Assembly (NCBI GenBank): GCA_009829735.1
Contig: CM020619.1
Coordinates: 5,348,083-5,412,082 of the forward strand
Source: Pyropia yezoensis
Taxonomy: Eukaryota > Rhodophyta > Bangiophyceae > Bangiales > Bangiaceae
Direction of reading: 5' to 3'
Length of the DNA stretch: 64,000 bases
The notes below the pieces were generated by a model, which saw only the letters and a program-made list of their open reading frames with translations, did no database searches and had not been told where the DNA came from. Position 1 is the first letter of the stretch; every line of letters begins with the position of its first letter. Shown here piece after piece: positions 50,071-62,064 of this stretch. The translations under genes and the position numbers were made by a program.

Positions 50071-51577
50071 ATCTCTTACATCTCGAGCCAGATTTGGGCT
50101 TTTGGCCCCATCTCATTACGAGTACCTACCTTTTAGGTAAGCCGATCGGTGATTATGTATTATGCTACAGTACTGTACAATAGCAGTACAGTACTGTACT
50201 TTGGTGCCGCCCGGACGGCTCTCACGCCCATTTCAAGCACCCATTCCGTAGTGTTACGCGGTACTGTATCGTGTGATCGGCTTGGAAAGGACGAGATGTC
50301 CCCCGGCTTGATGTATCGACCCAGTCACATACTTATAGTGCAAACATCTGCTACATACTGGGGGTCACGTATTCTAACCAGCCTCAGTATCCGAGAGCCT
50401 CCGCCAGCGAGTCGCCGCGCCCGACTGGAAGGCAAAGGCTGGCACGCCTCTGCCGACGAGGGGGGAGGGCTGCAGCAGCAAAATGAGCAAGAAGAGATTG
50501 GAGGTGAGCGGGGCCGGACGGGGAGGAACGACGAAAGGTAGTTCGAAGGAAAGTCGCGTTCGACACGGAGAGACGAGAGGAGGTGGGGTCGTCGTAGACA
50601 AGCACTCGTGGATCGTGCAAGACCGAGAAAGCTACCTCGAGGGGTGTGGCCCGATTGATGCGGCACGTACGTGGGGCGCCAGCGTGAGGGCAGCAGGCGG
50701 GGGGGGGGGGGGGGGGCAGGAACCGCGCTCGTGGGCGATGAGGAAGGGGGGTGAAGTAGCGTGACGCCGATGTGGTGGATACGGTTGACCGACCACGACG
50801 GATGTGGGCCCGTCAACGCAGCCAGCACGTGCTTCCTGGTGTGGGTACAGGAATTACTGATTAGCGGCCGATGATCCACAATAAATCCGTGGACTAGGAC
50901 GATGCATCGTCGTACATCGCGGTCAGACATCGCCGCGCCCGCTTACGCCCTCTCCAAGATTCACTTGCTTGCTGTACGTGTACGTGTTATGCTACCCCCA
51001 ACGGTGGGACCATGTGACGGCGTCACAAACTGTGTAAACATACGAAGCGGGCGCCGCGATGTCTCACCACGACGTACGGCGATGCACCGTCCTAGTGTCT
51101 ATTCCCCCGACAAGAAGGATCATATGATCCGGTGTTTATTCCCCCGACAAAAAGGATCATATGATCTGGTGCACCGGATCATATGATCCTCACATGAAAT
51201 CGTTGATTCCAGCACTTGGAGATAGAAAGTCGGGGGAAACCGTGCCTATAGGTTGACCGACCCGCTCTTCACGCCGGAACCATGGCGCTAGCAGGCACTC
51301 AAAAAAGAAACCTGGGAAGAAGATCTACATGGGAGTCCTTCGGTACTGCCAAAGCCCCCCCCCCGCTTTTCGCGCCGTCACTCCGGACACCCTCGCGAGA
51401 CGCTTCTCCCCCCCGCGCTCACCTTTATGAAGTGCACCCGTGAGCCAGAACGAGCCCCCGCCGGCACCCCACCCCCCCCCTTCCCGTCCCCTGCTGGGGA
51501 AACGAATCCCCCCTCACCTCGCGCTCCTACTGTCGCAACGGACACCCGCGTGCCACCCCCCCCAACGGCACCCCCCT
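50071..51577. other. Non-coding region with palindromes
   Basis: Includes ACAGTACTGTAC-type inverted repeats near 50164-50198, a G run at 50699-50717 and the 51.1-kb palindromic repeat cluster. No gene supported. Confidence 0.4.
51100..51190. repeat. Repeated palindrome cluster GGATCATATGATCC
   Basis: Two direct copies of a 35-base unit (TATTCCCCCGACAA, RAAGGATCATATGATC, YGGTG) start at 51100 and 51137. A third palindrome in inverted context (CACCGGATCATATGATCCT) is at 51172-51190. Confidence 0.85.
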
Positions 51578-52198
51578 TCATAAATCTGTCTGTTGCACGG
51601 CTTTCCAGTGCACTGCAAAGCAATCGCGACCCGTGCGTGGGCCACACACGTACACTTCACGTCCCAGTTAGCTCTCGCGACAGGTCGAGCACGCAAGAGA
51701 GCTCCGACCTGTTTTGCACACCCGGCAGTCGCGCTGCGCCAACCGCAACGACGGACCACCGGTGGTCGACTTACGAGGCTTGGTTGTTGGTGCAAGGTGG
51801 GTACCGACACCGTACGCATGCTGCGGCTGCGTGGTAGCGGATGCGGAAGCCGCTGTGGTGGCCGGCTGCGTGCGGAGCCTGTGCCCGGTTGAGTGAAGCG
51901 TGTCGTCTATCAGCTTCATCACGAGCTGCTCGTAGAACATCGCTTGCTTCAGCGTCGCAGCCGGGTCACTTGCTCCCATGTGTAGGAACCATGAGTCCAC
52001 CGTGCACGTGGCTGTAGTCTTTATATGTACCTTAGCCGCGTAGCACCCAGAACACACAGAGAAGCAACCCTCCAAGACCGCTGGGAGACAGGAAAGATAC
52101 CGAACCGCCGACCGCCTGGGTGGTTCACGCAGGGACCCGCGACCAGGACGACAGTGTTCAAGCTCACGCAAGTCTGTTTTTTTCGAAGGGGGAAACAA
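51578..52198 (-). pseudogene. piggyBac-like transposase C-terminal fragment
   Basis: An open segment whose products AKVHIKTTATCTVDSWFLHM and FYEQLVMKLIDDTL are followed by a cysteine array: CRVC, then ACSTC, then after an in-frame TAA (51668-51670) YVCGPRTGRDCFAVHW. This C-x2-C ... C-x2-C ... C ... C-F-x2-H order is typical of the cysteine-rich C-terminus of piggyBac (DDE_Tnp_1_7) transposases. The catalytic core is missing or unrecognised, and no TTAA-bounded ends were found. A fragment of a dead transposon is the best reading. Confidence 0.5.
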
Positions 52199-53370
52199 CG
52201 CGCACCCCCACGCACACTCTTACCCTCTCTCACCCGCACCCAGCGACCCTCCACACCGGTCCACGTGCGGGCCAATCAAAACCCTCCAACATGTCCGGAG
52301 GGCCCCCTCCCCCGCGGATCATCCCTGCCAGCGGGGCAGGAATCTCCAAGGTACGGGGAAGAAGAGCCCCGCCGGACATCAGTGCCAACACTCAAGATCT
52401 CCCCAATCTCACAATCACGCAAAATACACATTCAGTATCCAAACCCGGAATGCATCCCATCACGGGTCATTGACCAAAGGCCAATTCCGGTGAGGGGAAA
52501 TTCCCATACACTGGGAATCCCAATATGGGCGCCAGAACCAATGGCGACCCGGTCCCATCTCCATAGGAGGGGGCCAATCGGAAGCCAGTAAAATCCCGAG
52601 GGGCCAAATCGGCCTCGTCCTCCTCACTAGGAAGGCGGGCACAGGGGTACGACGCGATCACTACGAGGTCCCCCCACGTGGAAGGCTCACAAGGTCCCTA
52701 CACTTCCCACACCTCCAGGGGGTTGCGACTTGTGACCCAGACACCGAGGGAACGTCTCCCTCGAGCTCAACGGGCGGTGGAGGCAATCCCACTTGGCAGC
52801 ATGCCGTCCCCACCGCCGAGTGTACCCATCCCCATGGAGGGGGTGGATGACACTGGATCAGCTCGGCCCCATGGTTTTCCCCCTTGGGGAGACAATCGTG
52901 GCCGCCCCGTCGAGCGACATACAGGGATACGTGCAGACACCCCCTTCCAACCACCACCCGAGGGGTGGGGGACGCAGCAAGAATAGCGCCCGTCGCCTCT
53001 GACGGCCCCGCCCGCACAGGGTGGGGACGTGCGGGGACTGACTCTCCTGGCGTAGCAGGGAGCGAGGGGTTTAGGGGCCTCCTGTGAACCCTCCTCAGCC
53101 CTGCGTTAGGGGGCCGAGGGATAGAAGAGGGCCGCCCGCCCACACGTGAGGGGTGGATCAGAGCGGGAGGGGTGGCAACGGGTGCTCGTCGCAAGGACGG
53201 CGACCGTCTCAACCCCCCCTCGGTTCCATCGCGCTGCCACGGTCTGCGCGCGTCTCCCTCTATTTCACCCTAAGGGTACGGGTTGCATCCACGCACTCCC
53301 ACCCCTCGTCTCCTTTGGAGAGTGGCCAGTCTTGGCTACCCTGTCGGGGCAATCGGACAACAACGCCGCC
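52199..53370. other. Presumed 3' part of family E, LTR not delimited
   Basis: Lies 3' of family E pol (minus strand) and before its candidate antisense start. The 3' LTR should be here, but with only one copy in the window I cannot set its ends. Confidence 0.35.
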
Positions 53371-53616
53371 ATGGGTGACGGCGGCGGACACGTATCCCCG
53401 TCGGCTCCTTCTCCCCTCCGTGGCCCTTCGGCCACGCAAACGCCACCCGCCGCTCCGGGCGGCGTCTTGATGGACTACGCAGGGATTGGCCGGGGTGATG
53501 CCGGTCCGGCTTCTCCGGCCGAGGTACCTGCTCCACCGTTGGCGGACTCGGAGGGGCCTGGCCCCCTTCCTTCTTCCGTGCCGCTTCGGCGCGACTACCC
53601 GTCACCCGAAGGGTGA
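53371..53616 (+). pseudogene. Possible family E antisense ORF, truncated
   Basis: An ATG in an excellent context (GCCGCCATGGG) starts an 81-residue Pro/Ser/Gly-rich frame in the same place (opposite strand, 3' of pol) and of similar composition to the N-terminus of the family A antisense protein. It then breaks; later frames (to about 54060) are short and none shows the FGSV/HLP block. Positional and compositional evidence only. Confidence 0.3.
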
Positions 53617-54154
53617 CTTTCAGACAAGACGTCCACCATCTCAAGGGTGGCGACCAGTTCCAGTTTAAGGCTCAAGGCAAGGGCGTGGCTCAAGTCGAGG
53701 CAAGGATGGGGGCTGAAGGCTCCCACAAGGATATCTCAAGGTGACCAACGGACCTCCACAAGGGTGACCGATGGTCACAATTCATCTATGTGCCCCAGTA
53801 TCAGGTACTCTCGTCCGTAACTGTGGCCCCGAGGCTCACCCTGAAGCCAAACTGGCACCGAGTTGCCAGTTTATCCGTCATCTGCAAGGCATGCTCGGGG
53901 TACCCCCGTGCAGCGGACCCCATGGGGGTCGAGCAAAACAATTTTCCGAATACGACGCGCGGGAAGAGGGTGGCCCTTCGCTACCGTTCCCCGTCGATGT
54001 CGACCCCCTCCACACCCGTACCAATGTTGATACACCGAAGATGACGCGCGTCCCACATTCGGACCAGCGACCTCGCCAATATTAGGCAAAGGCCATACGC
54101 ACTGTGCTGCGCACAACTCCTTCTCACCCATTTCACCCTGGGCGCGTGAAGTAG

Positions 54155-56635
54155 TCATTCCATTCTGCAGCCACTCCGTTTGGGAGTTGGTTGCTGTTCT
54201 TCTTCCTCCGTCCCCCCTTGGCGGAATAGTCGGTACCCTTGGTCCCGTCTCTTGGTTGGGAGCTTGTGCTTTCTGGCATACTTCAGCAGAGCCGCTCGAG
54301 GCACACCCTTCTTGGGGTGCCAAGTATCCTCTTCGGGTCCGTGGCCAAGCCAAGGCACCCGGAAGTCCAATTCGGGCTTCCCTTCTTCGTCCTTCACCCA
54401 CTGGTGGCCCACGATCTGTTCGAACACGTCATTCCCCGGGGACTCCTTGGGGCATTCGTTGAACACGTCCCGGGCTTCCCGTGCCCGCTGCCATACTGGA
54501 TCCCCTGCCTTAGACAGGGGGGCACGTGTGAGATTGTCTTTACTCTTGTTTTGTTCTCCCGTAGGTGTTTCAAAAAAGAAACCGTTGCCCGTCTGTTCGT
54601 AGCACCATATACGGTCCCTTCGTCCTAGACGACATTTTCGTCCGCCCCTTAGCATAGGATTTCACATAAACCCAATCCCCTTGAGACATAGTCTCTTTGT
54701 CTTGTTGAATCCCCGCGTCATGAACACGTTTGTAGGCCACTTGGGCCTTCTGCAAATTCTTTCTAATCCGGGGGACTAGGTTGCGCATTTCCTTCACATA
54801 TTGAACCGCCGCCGTATCGGCGTCAGGCTCCTCCGTGTTCACAGAGCGTACCTCAGGTAAACGCTCAATATTTGAGGCTTGCAAGCGCCGAGGGCTCACA
54901 CAAGTCATTGGGGCTACCCCAGTGCTCGAATGTACCTGCATATTGTATGCAGTCGTCAGGAGGGACACATAGCGATCCCATTCCCGCGGGTGCTCTGAAG
55001 AATACGTCCGTAGCTGCCGCATGAGTGTATTATCATACCGTTCCATTTGACCGTTGGTCTGTGGGTGATACGGAGTCGTATAGTTTGTGGAGATCCCTAG
55101 GAGCCGCATGACTCCTTGGAAGTACATGGCCGCGAGCTGAGGTCCGTTGTTCGTCAGGGTCGAATCCCGGATGCTATAGGCAGCCACCCAAGAATCGATA
55201 AATGCAGAGGCTACCCCACGGGCAGACGTGCTCGATAGTGGGACCGCCCTCACCAGTTTGGTGAACCGGTCGCACATCACCAGGAGCATGGTGTGAACAC
55301 TCTCCGTCTTCGGAAGTGGACCTAACAGATCCATGGCCACCGATTGGAATGGCTTATGGGCGGGGAACAGTTCCATAGGAGACTTATGCCTCCTGTCCGA
55401 CATGCGGTTCTTGGTGCATCTTGGGCAGTTATGAACGTTCCCGTATACATCCGCCACTAGGGCGGGCCATAAAAAATACTGGCGCATCGTCCTGTACATC
55501 TTCCGGGAACCTGGATGACCCGCCGTAGGCGCATCGTGATCCATTTCCAGAACACGCTTCTGCAGCGATTCCGGGATGACCCATTGGTTGTTCCCCCCGA
55601 GGCGGAAGTGGCGACACAGTACACTATCGTCGTCTTCGAAGAAGAAGGCGTTCCGCTGCCAACAGGCATCTTTTGGAGGGATGAGAGGCCTCTCCGCCCG
55701 GCGTTCTTTGCAGAACTCATCAGAGGCCTGGGCGTCAATGAGCTCTCGAAGCGTAATCTTCCCGAGACCCTTAGCGTTTCGGTCTGTGAGGGCCTTTGCT
55801 GACCGAGTCACCGCCAATACGGGTATCTGGTCGTCCAAAGGTGTCCTATGCAAGCCATCCGTAGGAGGGCGAGACAGGGCATCAGCCACTTTGTGGTCCT
55901 TCCCCGGTTTGTGCTTAATTTGGTACGATAATTCCTCGAAGCGGAGCTTCCAGCCCGTAAGGCGTCGATTAGGGCTTTGTTTTGTCATCACAGAAGTAAG
56001 GGCAGAATGGTCACAGCGCACAAGAAATTCGCATCCTTCCAAGAAGGAACCCAGGTAGGTCACTGACCATACCACTCCGAGTGCCTCAACTTCTGTGGCA
56101 CAATGGTTCCGTTCCGCCGGGGATGGACCCCGGCTAAAATACCCGACGGGGAGATACTCCCCGTCCTCCTGCTGTTGCAGCAAGCCGCAGCCCAGTTGCT
56201 CATAGCTGGCGTCCACCTCCACAATATAATGGGTTCCCTCCCGAAGTATGGCCAAATTGTGAGGCTTCAAGAAGCAGTCGCGAAGCTTCACGAGCGCCGC
56301 TTGAGTCTCCTCCGTAGGAAGAGGTTGTTCCTTGGCTTGGTTCGTACTAGCCAGCACGTTCAGCGGTCAAGCGATACGGGTGAAATTCGGGACAAACCTT
56401 CGGTACACCTCACGCATTCCCAAGAAGCTCTTTAGCTGCGTCTGTGTACGCGTGTAATGCAACCGTTTCAGAGCTTGGGTATTTTTCTCATTCACGGCCA
56501 ACCGCCCTGGGCGGATGACGTGTCCCAAGTATTCGACCTCCCTCTTAAAGAGGTGGCACTTGGACGCCCCCAGCGATACGCCGTTCTCCTTGAGGAGACT
56601 CAAAACGTGTTCCAAGTGGTGCAGGTGATCCTCGT
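54155..56635 (-). pseudogene. pol: Family E Pol, interrupted by the second family A copy
   Basis: C-terminal half of a Ty3/gypsy Pol on the minus strand. It starts inside the RT (EDHLHHLEHVLSLLKENGV, near 56634-56575) where the family A copy inserted. RNase H follows (VEVDASYEQLGC), then the integrase (HDAPTAGH, CPRC, MDLLGPLP, LTNNGPQLA, HPQTNGQMERYD) and a C-terminal chromodomain-like stretch (FRVPWLGHGPEEDTWHPKKG, about 54400-54310). Breaks: in-frame TGA at 56367-56369 and a frame change at a T run near 54570-54580. The 5' half of the element must lie beyond the window. Related to family A but distinct. Confidence 0.88.
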
Positions 56636-57104
56636 TGTGGCAAAAACCTCTCGCACACACGACACCCAAGTTGGGGCGGTGTCCAAGGGCTGCCTCCCGT
56701 GTCGGGGGAACCGGAAGAGGTGCAAGTCGCACACACTCTATCCCTGTTGTCGGGCATTCCCCTACCTGACAAACAAGATGATGGTGTGTGGTCCAACAGT
56801 TTCTTGGTCGGGACGGGGATGCAGGGCCAAGCCCCGCTGTCCCTCCCCTTATCCCCCCAGGGTCCACTCAGAATCTCGCCACTCAGAATCTCCCACCCAG
56901 GCACCTGCCCACCGGGCCACACAAAAATTCAAGACGATAAATTCAGAAAACCCTCAAATCCAAGTTGGATTTACTACTAAGCTAACTATCCCAAACTTAG
57001 GGAATATGGACCCAAATGCAGGGGGAGGAACGGATCAAGCTAGTGGCCTGCCGCCCCTTGCATGGCACGTGTTGCCCCCCTACCTGGGGGTCAACACTGC
57101 CTCA
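56636..57104 (-). repeat. Family A 3' LTR of second copy
   Basis: 469 bp; in element orientation it starts TGAGGCAGTGTTGACC, so the terminal inverted repeat is mutated. More diverged than the other three family A LTRs. The polypurine tract follows at 57105-57118. Confidence 0.92.
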
Positions 57105-57443
57105 CTCCCCTCTCCTCAGTTCCGACTGACCCGGTCGGCCCTGGGAGGGGGTGCGTAAACGCACGTCTCGGCGTTGGGGGCGCGACTTGCTGTCCCCACT
57201 CGAGTACGTAACGCGGATGTGGAGGCGGTCACGTTGACCGCCCCCTCTCCTCAAGCTTGCCCACTCGGCAGCTTGCTCTCCCCGGTTCTCACTTCACCAC
57301 CACCAACACATCCCCTTCACCTTCCCCTGGGCCGCCCCACGCTGAGGACGCCACCCATCTACCCACGATCCGAGCTCCCCTCAACTCGAGGCGGGTCTCG
57401 CGCCGCTGTAGCCAGGGCGTCTCTTCCCAACTTGGGGAGAGCC

Positions 57444-58434
57444 ATGGCGACCCCGGGAGTGGAGACGGTTTCCCTCGATGAACGTACGGAGGACACCTCC
57501 TACGGTACAGCGCCCGCTGGGACTTCCGGCGGGGGCTCCGCGGTTACTCCGGGGGATGGGACTCCCGCGTCACCCGGCTTTGGGTTGACGGCGTGATCTC
57601 CCTCGGAGGCGGGACAAGTTGTCCTGCGTGAGGCCTTGGAGCGGTGGTCTTACCCCGCTTGGCCTCTGTCTGAGGAGGGGTTGACTGTTCTTCGCTGTGG
57701 CCGCCTTGGCACAGAGATGGGTCGGGTATGGGACCGCCTACGGGAGAAGTATCCCCGTAGGGTCGGGTTCCCTGCCGGCTTCAGGACGGACCAGCTTGCC
57801 TTCCGGGACGACGAGGAGGTCGAAGACGTACAGCGGGCCAAGGCCATGATGGACCGCGGGGAAACTTTCCCGGGTCCCGGCGACTTGCCGACCTTTACTT
57901 GGGACGCGGTGGCAACTCGCCCCCCGCACCTTCACGAGGCCGATCCGCACACTCATCACTTTGATGTGCGGATGGAGCAGGACTTCCGGCGAGGTCCCTA
58001 CTTGGTGACCTCGGCTCAACTTGAGTTTCCGCAGCAGTCCGCTGCCAGTAAGGAGCAGTACTATCCGAAGAAACCCGAGTGGTGGCCTCAAGTTGAGGTC
58101 CCCTACGGGTTCCCGGCGTTGCTGCCACAGTTGCTCGACCACTTCGGCTCCGTCATGTTGACGGCTAGCCCAGATCACCTGATGTGGGCCATGTTGGCCA
58201 CCCAGTGGCTCCTCGAGGTCATGTCGACCTGGGTGTCCTGTGTCCAGCGGCGGGGGATGCTCTGGCATCTCCCCCTCCGGCTTATCCAAGGCTTGGAACA
58301 GCTCACCCCTCAGCTAGTTGCTGAGGGGTGCTCATCAGGACAACTCACTCTACTTGAGGAGATGCTCTGCCTCCACAAGTTTATCGAGTGGGAGAGCATT
58401 GAGCACAAGTTGCGCCGCCCCACTCGTGGGCGCA
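57444..58434 (+). pseudogene. Antisense ORF of second family A copy, truncated
   Basis: Same start context (GCCATGG) and protein as the intact antisense ORF. A TGA at 57594-57596 interrupts it after 50 codons, and the frame then continues through the FGSV/RRG-HLP block to about 58434. There the deletion removes the C-terminal half, including the RS tail, and joins the reverse complement of pol. The long region upstream of the ATG also stays open, as in the other copy. Confidence 0.85.
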
Positions 58435-61400
58435 AGTACGAAGGACCTGGTACGGCCCCTTCGTCTGGAATACCAACTTACCCTCAGTTGGGGTGTGTGA
58501 GTGTACCAATACCCAGTCACCCTGCTCGGGGAAATGCTTAGCATTGCGCACGTTTTTGTCAAAGGTACGCTTGTAGCGCTTTTGTGCCTTGTCCATCTCA
58601 GCCCGGACTTTAGGGAGGAGCTTTTCAAGCCTAGCAGCGATCTCCGCCTTACTCTCAGTAGGAGTAGGCGTACTGCCACCATCCTCCCTAATTGGGAGCG
58701 GCCGCCGCACGGCAATAGACCGCACGCGACGGGGGGTCAGAAAAGCGAGGGGTACTTCCCCGGTAGATGAGTGAACCTGCGAATTGTAGGCAGTGGTAAG
58801 AATAGAAATGTATTGGTCCCACGTTTTCACGTGCTCACTCACATAGTGGCGCAGCTGCCGAACAATAGTTTTGTTGAAGCGCTCCACCTGCCCATTAGTT
58901 TGTGGGTGGTAGGGGGTGGCATAGTTTGCCTTATCCCCCAACTTATCCAGCACTCCCTGAAACAGTACAGACGCAAATTGCGGTCCATTGTCCGATAGTG
59001 TACTATCCGGAATGCCATACGCGGCAAACCAGTGATCTAGGAAGGCTGACACGACCGGCATGGCCGTGATCTCTGCCAGTGGGATCGCTCGCGTAAGTTT
59101 CGTGAAGCGGTCACAGATGACCAGGAGGTACTGGTCGCCCTCCTCGGTCACTCGCAGTGGCCCAAGGATGTCCATTGCCAACGCGGCGAAGGGCTCCTTG
59201 GCCGGGAACAGTAGCATAGCCGTAGTAGGCCGCCGTTCCATCAGACGGTTCTGTGCACAACTTGTGCAGGCAGCCACCCAACTGTAGATGTCCATCACCA
59301 TGGACGGCCAGTAGTACCTGGTCCTCAGGGTCTGGTAAATTTTACTAGACCCCAGGTGTCCACCTGTGGGAGCGTTATGCTCCCTCTCAACAATACTGTC
59401 CTTGAGAGATGCGGGGACGACAAGTTGTTCGGTCCCCTGGAATACCCCCCTCCTCATGAGGAGGCCATCGTCTCCGAGAAAGACCCGCGTCTCCGCCACT
59501 GTATCCAGTGTATCCCTATGCGACTTGCAGAAGGGGTCCTCGGCCTGGGCCTTCACCACCTCGTCCAGGGACAGGGGCAAGTACTTCTTGTTCCCTGGCG
59601 CCTCGGGGTTCAACGCCTGACCCGAGCGCGTGACTATTCCCACGATGGGGATGTCCTCATCGACTGGGCTAGTGTCCAGCCCCTCGGTAGGCACCCGAGA
59701 ATGGCCGTCGGCAAGGGCATGTTGCCTGCCAGGTCGGTACTCAATATCAAAGTTGGAGGGTGCCAGTCGCACCCTCCACCGGTCGAGACGAGCGTTTGTG
59801 CAATCCGTCTTGAAGATGAACTGCAACGCGCGGTGCTCACAGCGGATGGGGAACTTCTCACCCTCCAGGTAGTGACGAAGTGACGTCACCGCCCACACCA
59901 CTGCGAGTCCTTCCAACTCGGTGACTCCGTTGTTCTTCTCGGCCGAGTTCAGCCCCTTGCTGAAGTATCCCACCGGCAAGTACTCCTTGTCCGGCTGCTG
60001 CTGAAGCAACACACAACCAAGTTGGTCGTAGCTAGCGTCCACATCCAGGATGTAGTGACCTCCCAACCTGGGAATAGCCAGGATAGGGGGCTTCAGCAGA
60101 AGGTCCCGAAGAGTCTCAAAGGATTCCTGCTCCACCCGAGTTGGGGGAGGCAGGTTCTTCGGTAGGGTTGAGCTCACTAGCTCATTCAACGGCTTCGACA
60201 CTTTGGCGAAGCCCTTGGTGAGACGTCGGTACACGTTACACATCCCGAGGAAGCTCCTCATCTGAGTCTGGGTTCGGGGGTACTGAGCCTTACGGATGGC
60301 CCTCAAGTTCTTCTCATTGACACTGAGGCGCCCCGGACGGACAACATGTCCCAAGTATTCCACCTCTTGAGTGAAGAGGTGGCACTTACTCGCCTTCAGT
60401 GACACACCGGCGTCAGCAAGTAGCTAGAACACCTGGCCAAGATGGCCAATGTGTTCTTCCGGACTTCGGGAGAACACGATGATATCGTCTAGGTACACGA
60501 GACAGATCTGCCACCGTACTCCGGCCAGAATCATGTCCATAGCGCGCTCGAAAGTTGCCGGCGCGTTATACAGTCCAAACGGTAGGCGCTTGCATTGGTA
60601 GGTACCACAGTGACTGGTAAAGGTAGTTTTATGCCTGTCTTCCGGGGCAATGGGAATTTGCCAGTACCCCTCGTTACAGTCCAGGGTAGAGAGTACGTTT
60701 GCCTCCCCCAGGGAGTCCTGACAGTCGTCCATCCTAGGTAGGGGATAACTGTCCTTCACCGTGCTCTCGTTGAGCTTACGGTAGTCGATATAGAACCGTG
60801 GGGTCCCATCAACTTTGGGGACGATAACCACCGGACTCGCCCACTCGGCGTTGCTGGCCTTGATCACATCGAGGGCCTCCATACAAGCGACTTGCTCCTT
60901 GACGAGGGCCCTTGAACGGGGTCCTCCCTTATACGGTTGTTGGCGTATAGGGGGTGCACCGGGCTTCAACTCGATCCGGTGTTGGGTGGCTCTCATGAGT
61001 CCCAATTGACCATCCCACAACCTGTGATATTGGTCCAAGAGGCGTTCAACTTGAACCCTCAACCTGGGTGGAACACTCTCCAGGTTCACATGGGGCCGAG
61101 GAGAGGCGGCCGACTTGGCTTGATGCTTCTCCTTCCCGAACTTCGGGCCGCTACTCGCGCCCGCGTTGAGGGTGACTGCTACTACCGGTCACTCGTGTTG
61201 GTCGGTATAGCCGAACTTGGCTCCCGACTTGAAGTACTTGGGCGACGAGTTCAGTTTCATAACCTGGATCCTCCACGGGACTCCGGCTTTGGAGTCCATC
61301 GTGCCAAGGGCAACATGCACTTGGTGCTTGCGAGCAAGACGGGGGTAAGGGTGCACGAACCCGTTCCCCGTAAAATCAGATACAACGTCAACGTGCGCCA

Positions 61401-62064
61401 CCGAGTTGGGGGGCAACGTGACTTTACGGGATAGACGTAGGGTAGCAGTAAACCCTTCCCTCACAGAGCAAACAGGCTTCGACTGTGAGACTGTCACAGG
61501 AGCCACAGACTATCCCTTACCAAGGATGGGGATGGTGTCCCCATTCATCAACTTGACCCAATACTCAGGGCCACAAATCAAAGGCACTTGTGTAAAAACA
61601 TAAGGGGTACCCAGAAGCAGGGGTACCGATATATTCTCAACTACTTCATAGGTCACGTCGACCTCATGGGTCCCCAACTTAGTTGGTAGGGTCACGGCAC
61701 CAACGATGGGAAGTACCCCACCATTGATATCGATCAGATGGTCAGCTTTAGACTTCCAGCGTTGGAGCTTCATCTCCTTCGGTAATAGCGACTTGCGTAT
61801 CAAGGAGGCTCCTGACCCGGTATCAAGTATGATACGGGCACAACAGGCACGGCCGGGGGCAAGTTGCACCCGTCCAGCCCCCTGGAAGTTCTCACCCGTC
61901 AGCACCGCGATGACCCGACGTGGGTTTACGTTTTTGGGGAGTCCTACCCGAGGTGGGCGGACTCCCTTAGGTCGCCGCAGTATCCGGCACGGTTGATTCG
62001 TCCTCTTGACCCACTTGGCCGAGGCTGCCGTTGTGAGCTTCCGACGGCCAGCTCCTACGGGCAT
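58434..62064 (-). pseudogene. pol: Pol of second family A copy
   Basis: Aligns with the intact Pol from its start (ATG at 62064) to GPYQVLRT near the end of the integrase C-terminal domain, where the deletion removes the last roughly 120 residues including the chromodomain-like tail. In-frame nonsense codons: TAG at 61510-61512, TGA at 61189-61191 and TAG at 60424-60426 (in the RT, just after YLDD). Protease, RT, RNase H and integrase are otherwise in one frame, so damage is mainly by point mutation. Confidence 0.9.

Noticed and set aside
51100..51190. CRISPR-like array
   Set aside because: Only two direct units with no spacers, in a eukaryotic context.
56367..56867. Minus-strand ORF combining LTR and RT sequence
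   Set aside because: Chimeric frame crossing the nested insertion boundary; not a gene.
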